Shown: positions 63,072 to 64,000 of the stretch, one piece after another
How the letters are laid out: each line of letters starts with the position of its first letter
Position numbering within the stretch: position 1 is the stretch's first letter
Assembly (NCBI GenBank): GCA_025174535.1
Contig: JALBUN010000003.1
Location: 2,004,993 to 2,068,992 of the forward strand
Direction: 5' to 3'
Length of the DNA stretch: 64,000 bases
Origin: Cantharellus purpuraceus
Taxonomy: Eukaryota > Basidiomycota > Agaricomycetes > Cantharellales > Hydnaceae
Notes under the pieces: generated by a model
Told to the model about the DNA's origin: nothing
Databases searched by the model: none
Seen by the model: only the letters and a program-made list of their open reading frames with translations
Position numbers and translations under genes: made by a program

Positions 63072-64000
63072 ATTCCCCATTAAATAACAACTTCAACCTC
63101 AATCACACTTTGCTTTTTAATCCACTGCATCCTCCCCTTCCCCCTCAGTTTCTCCTAGCAGTCATCTCTTCATCCTATAGACGGGGCATGAAAGCTTCAA
63201 ATGCAAGAACCATGCTCTTGGGCTGAAATCTGGATATGTTGTTCTACTCTTCCTTCTGAATAGAATGGCCAATTTTTATAAAAATTGGCAGACTGGTTCT
63301 TGAGAAAATGACATCTGAAGTTGGCCAGAAGGGGATTGTGCTAAGACATCCTAGAGCTCTAAAAATTTTCACCCAACTTCACATAGTATATATAATAGTA
63401 GGACAAGTGTCAAATGGCCATGATCTGTCTTGGTTGTTCAGACACATGCACAGGAGGTGGCCAAGGAGGCATGTGACAGAATATAGTTCTGGGATTACAA
63501 TCTCTTGTTCCCAGCATTGTTTCAGGTATGTAATTATGGGTATGGGATTAGTTTACATTTTTCCTTGGAATAGGGGAGATCATGATTAACACTCCTCATG
63601 ACCAGGACATACTAGAGCTGGAAAACCTACCTATGTATTACTGGTGCTCCTACAGTACACAAGATATTACTGTATCTTACTTTTATCCCAGCACCCTCAT
63701 ATCATGTATCACTCAGCTCATCTCCTTCCCACTTCAGCTGACAGGAACCCCATCATTTCTGGCGGTGATCAGCTGTCTCTCATCTGAGCGCACCACAATC
63801 CACATGGGTACACTTCCAGTCTAGCAGTGCACACAGCATGTCGAGTTCAGCACATTCTCATGCCATCTACGATCCTGAATCTCATCAAGAAGCACAGCTT
63901 ACATGCGATTCATGACTGCCCGCTGAAGTCTTTTGATGGTTTGACTGCAAAAGTGTAAAGTCAACAACTCATGCAATGGATTATCCCAAATGTCTATCTT
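63072..64000. other. No gene recognised
   Basis: Unique-looking AT-moderate DNA to the window end. Open stretches at 63308 and 63582 have no domain that I recognise. It does not continue the P450 interrupted at 59145. Confidence 0.4.

Overview
This 64-kb window is from a basidiomycete fungus, most likely an Agaricomycete. Genes are interrupted by many 45-65 nt GT-AG introns. The recognisable proteins are typical of mushrooms: an ERG6-like sterol methyltransferase, tannase/feruloyl esterases, a RlpA-like secreted protein, a Skt5/Chs4 chitin synthase activator and an S10 carboxypeptidase. The repeats are Ty3 chromoviruses of the sushi/Tf1 type. The species cannot be fixed from the sequence. LAYOUT: 1-22.2 kb is a nest of mobile DNA. 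22.2-59.1 kb is a gene-bearing segment with GC-rich housekeeping genes around 39.5-43.7 kb and several decayed genes. 59.1-63.1 kb is a second repeat block that cuts a P450 remnant. The last 0.9 kb shows nothing recognisable. MOBILE BLOCK: one chromovirus family (called LTR-A here, about 490-540 bp, TGTTATGAC...GTGCATAACA) appears as gag, pol and LTR pieces on both strands. In this family a 595-codon Glu/Arg-rich, Cys-cluster gene lies ANTISENSE between pol and the 3' LTR, next to a TATA box of its own. A second long repeat family (LTR-B, about 1.3-1.4 kb, TG...CA, 5-bp duplication CTCTC) occurs five times. The most unusual object is a 7.7-kb AT-rich unit (5406-13121). It sits inside a solo LTR (LTR-C), which itself sits inside an LTR-A. 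The unit is flanked by TTA on both sides and begins and ends with near-identical 564/566-bp direct repeats. Each repeat has its own inverted ends (GACGCTT...AAGCGTC). Between the repeats lie a DDE transposase with a chromodomain and at least five other unrecognised ORFs. A single 565-bp copy of the terminal repeat stands alone at 19834-20398, flanked by CAT, inside the antisense gene. The whole looks like a transposon with long terminal direct repeats, or a composite of two short elements, and I know of no described fungal family of this form. GENE BLOCK: ERG6-like (23.7-25.0 kb); a tannase cluster with one intact copy, one relic and one nearly intact inverted copy (25.8-33.2 kb); an MFS relic (34.3-36.1 kb); a small RlpA-like secreted protein (36.4-36.9 kb); NAG1 (glucosamine-6-phosphate deaminase) and SKT5/CHS4, divergent from a 146-bp spacer, which couples amino-sugar breakdown and chitin synthesis; a decayed FAD monooxygenase; a WD40-like gene; a Copia relic; an S10 serine carboxypeptidase with its full triad and a probable GPI anchor; two hypothetical genes; and a broken P450. 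Exon limits were worked out by hand from splice signals and reading frame, and no homology search was run.
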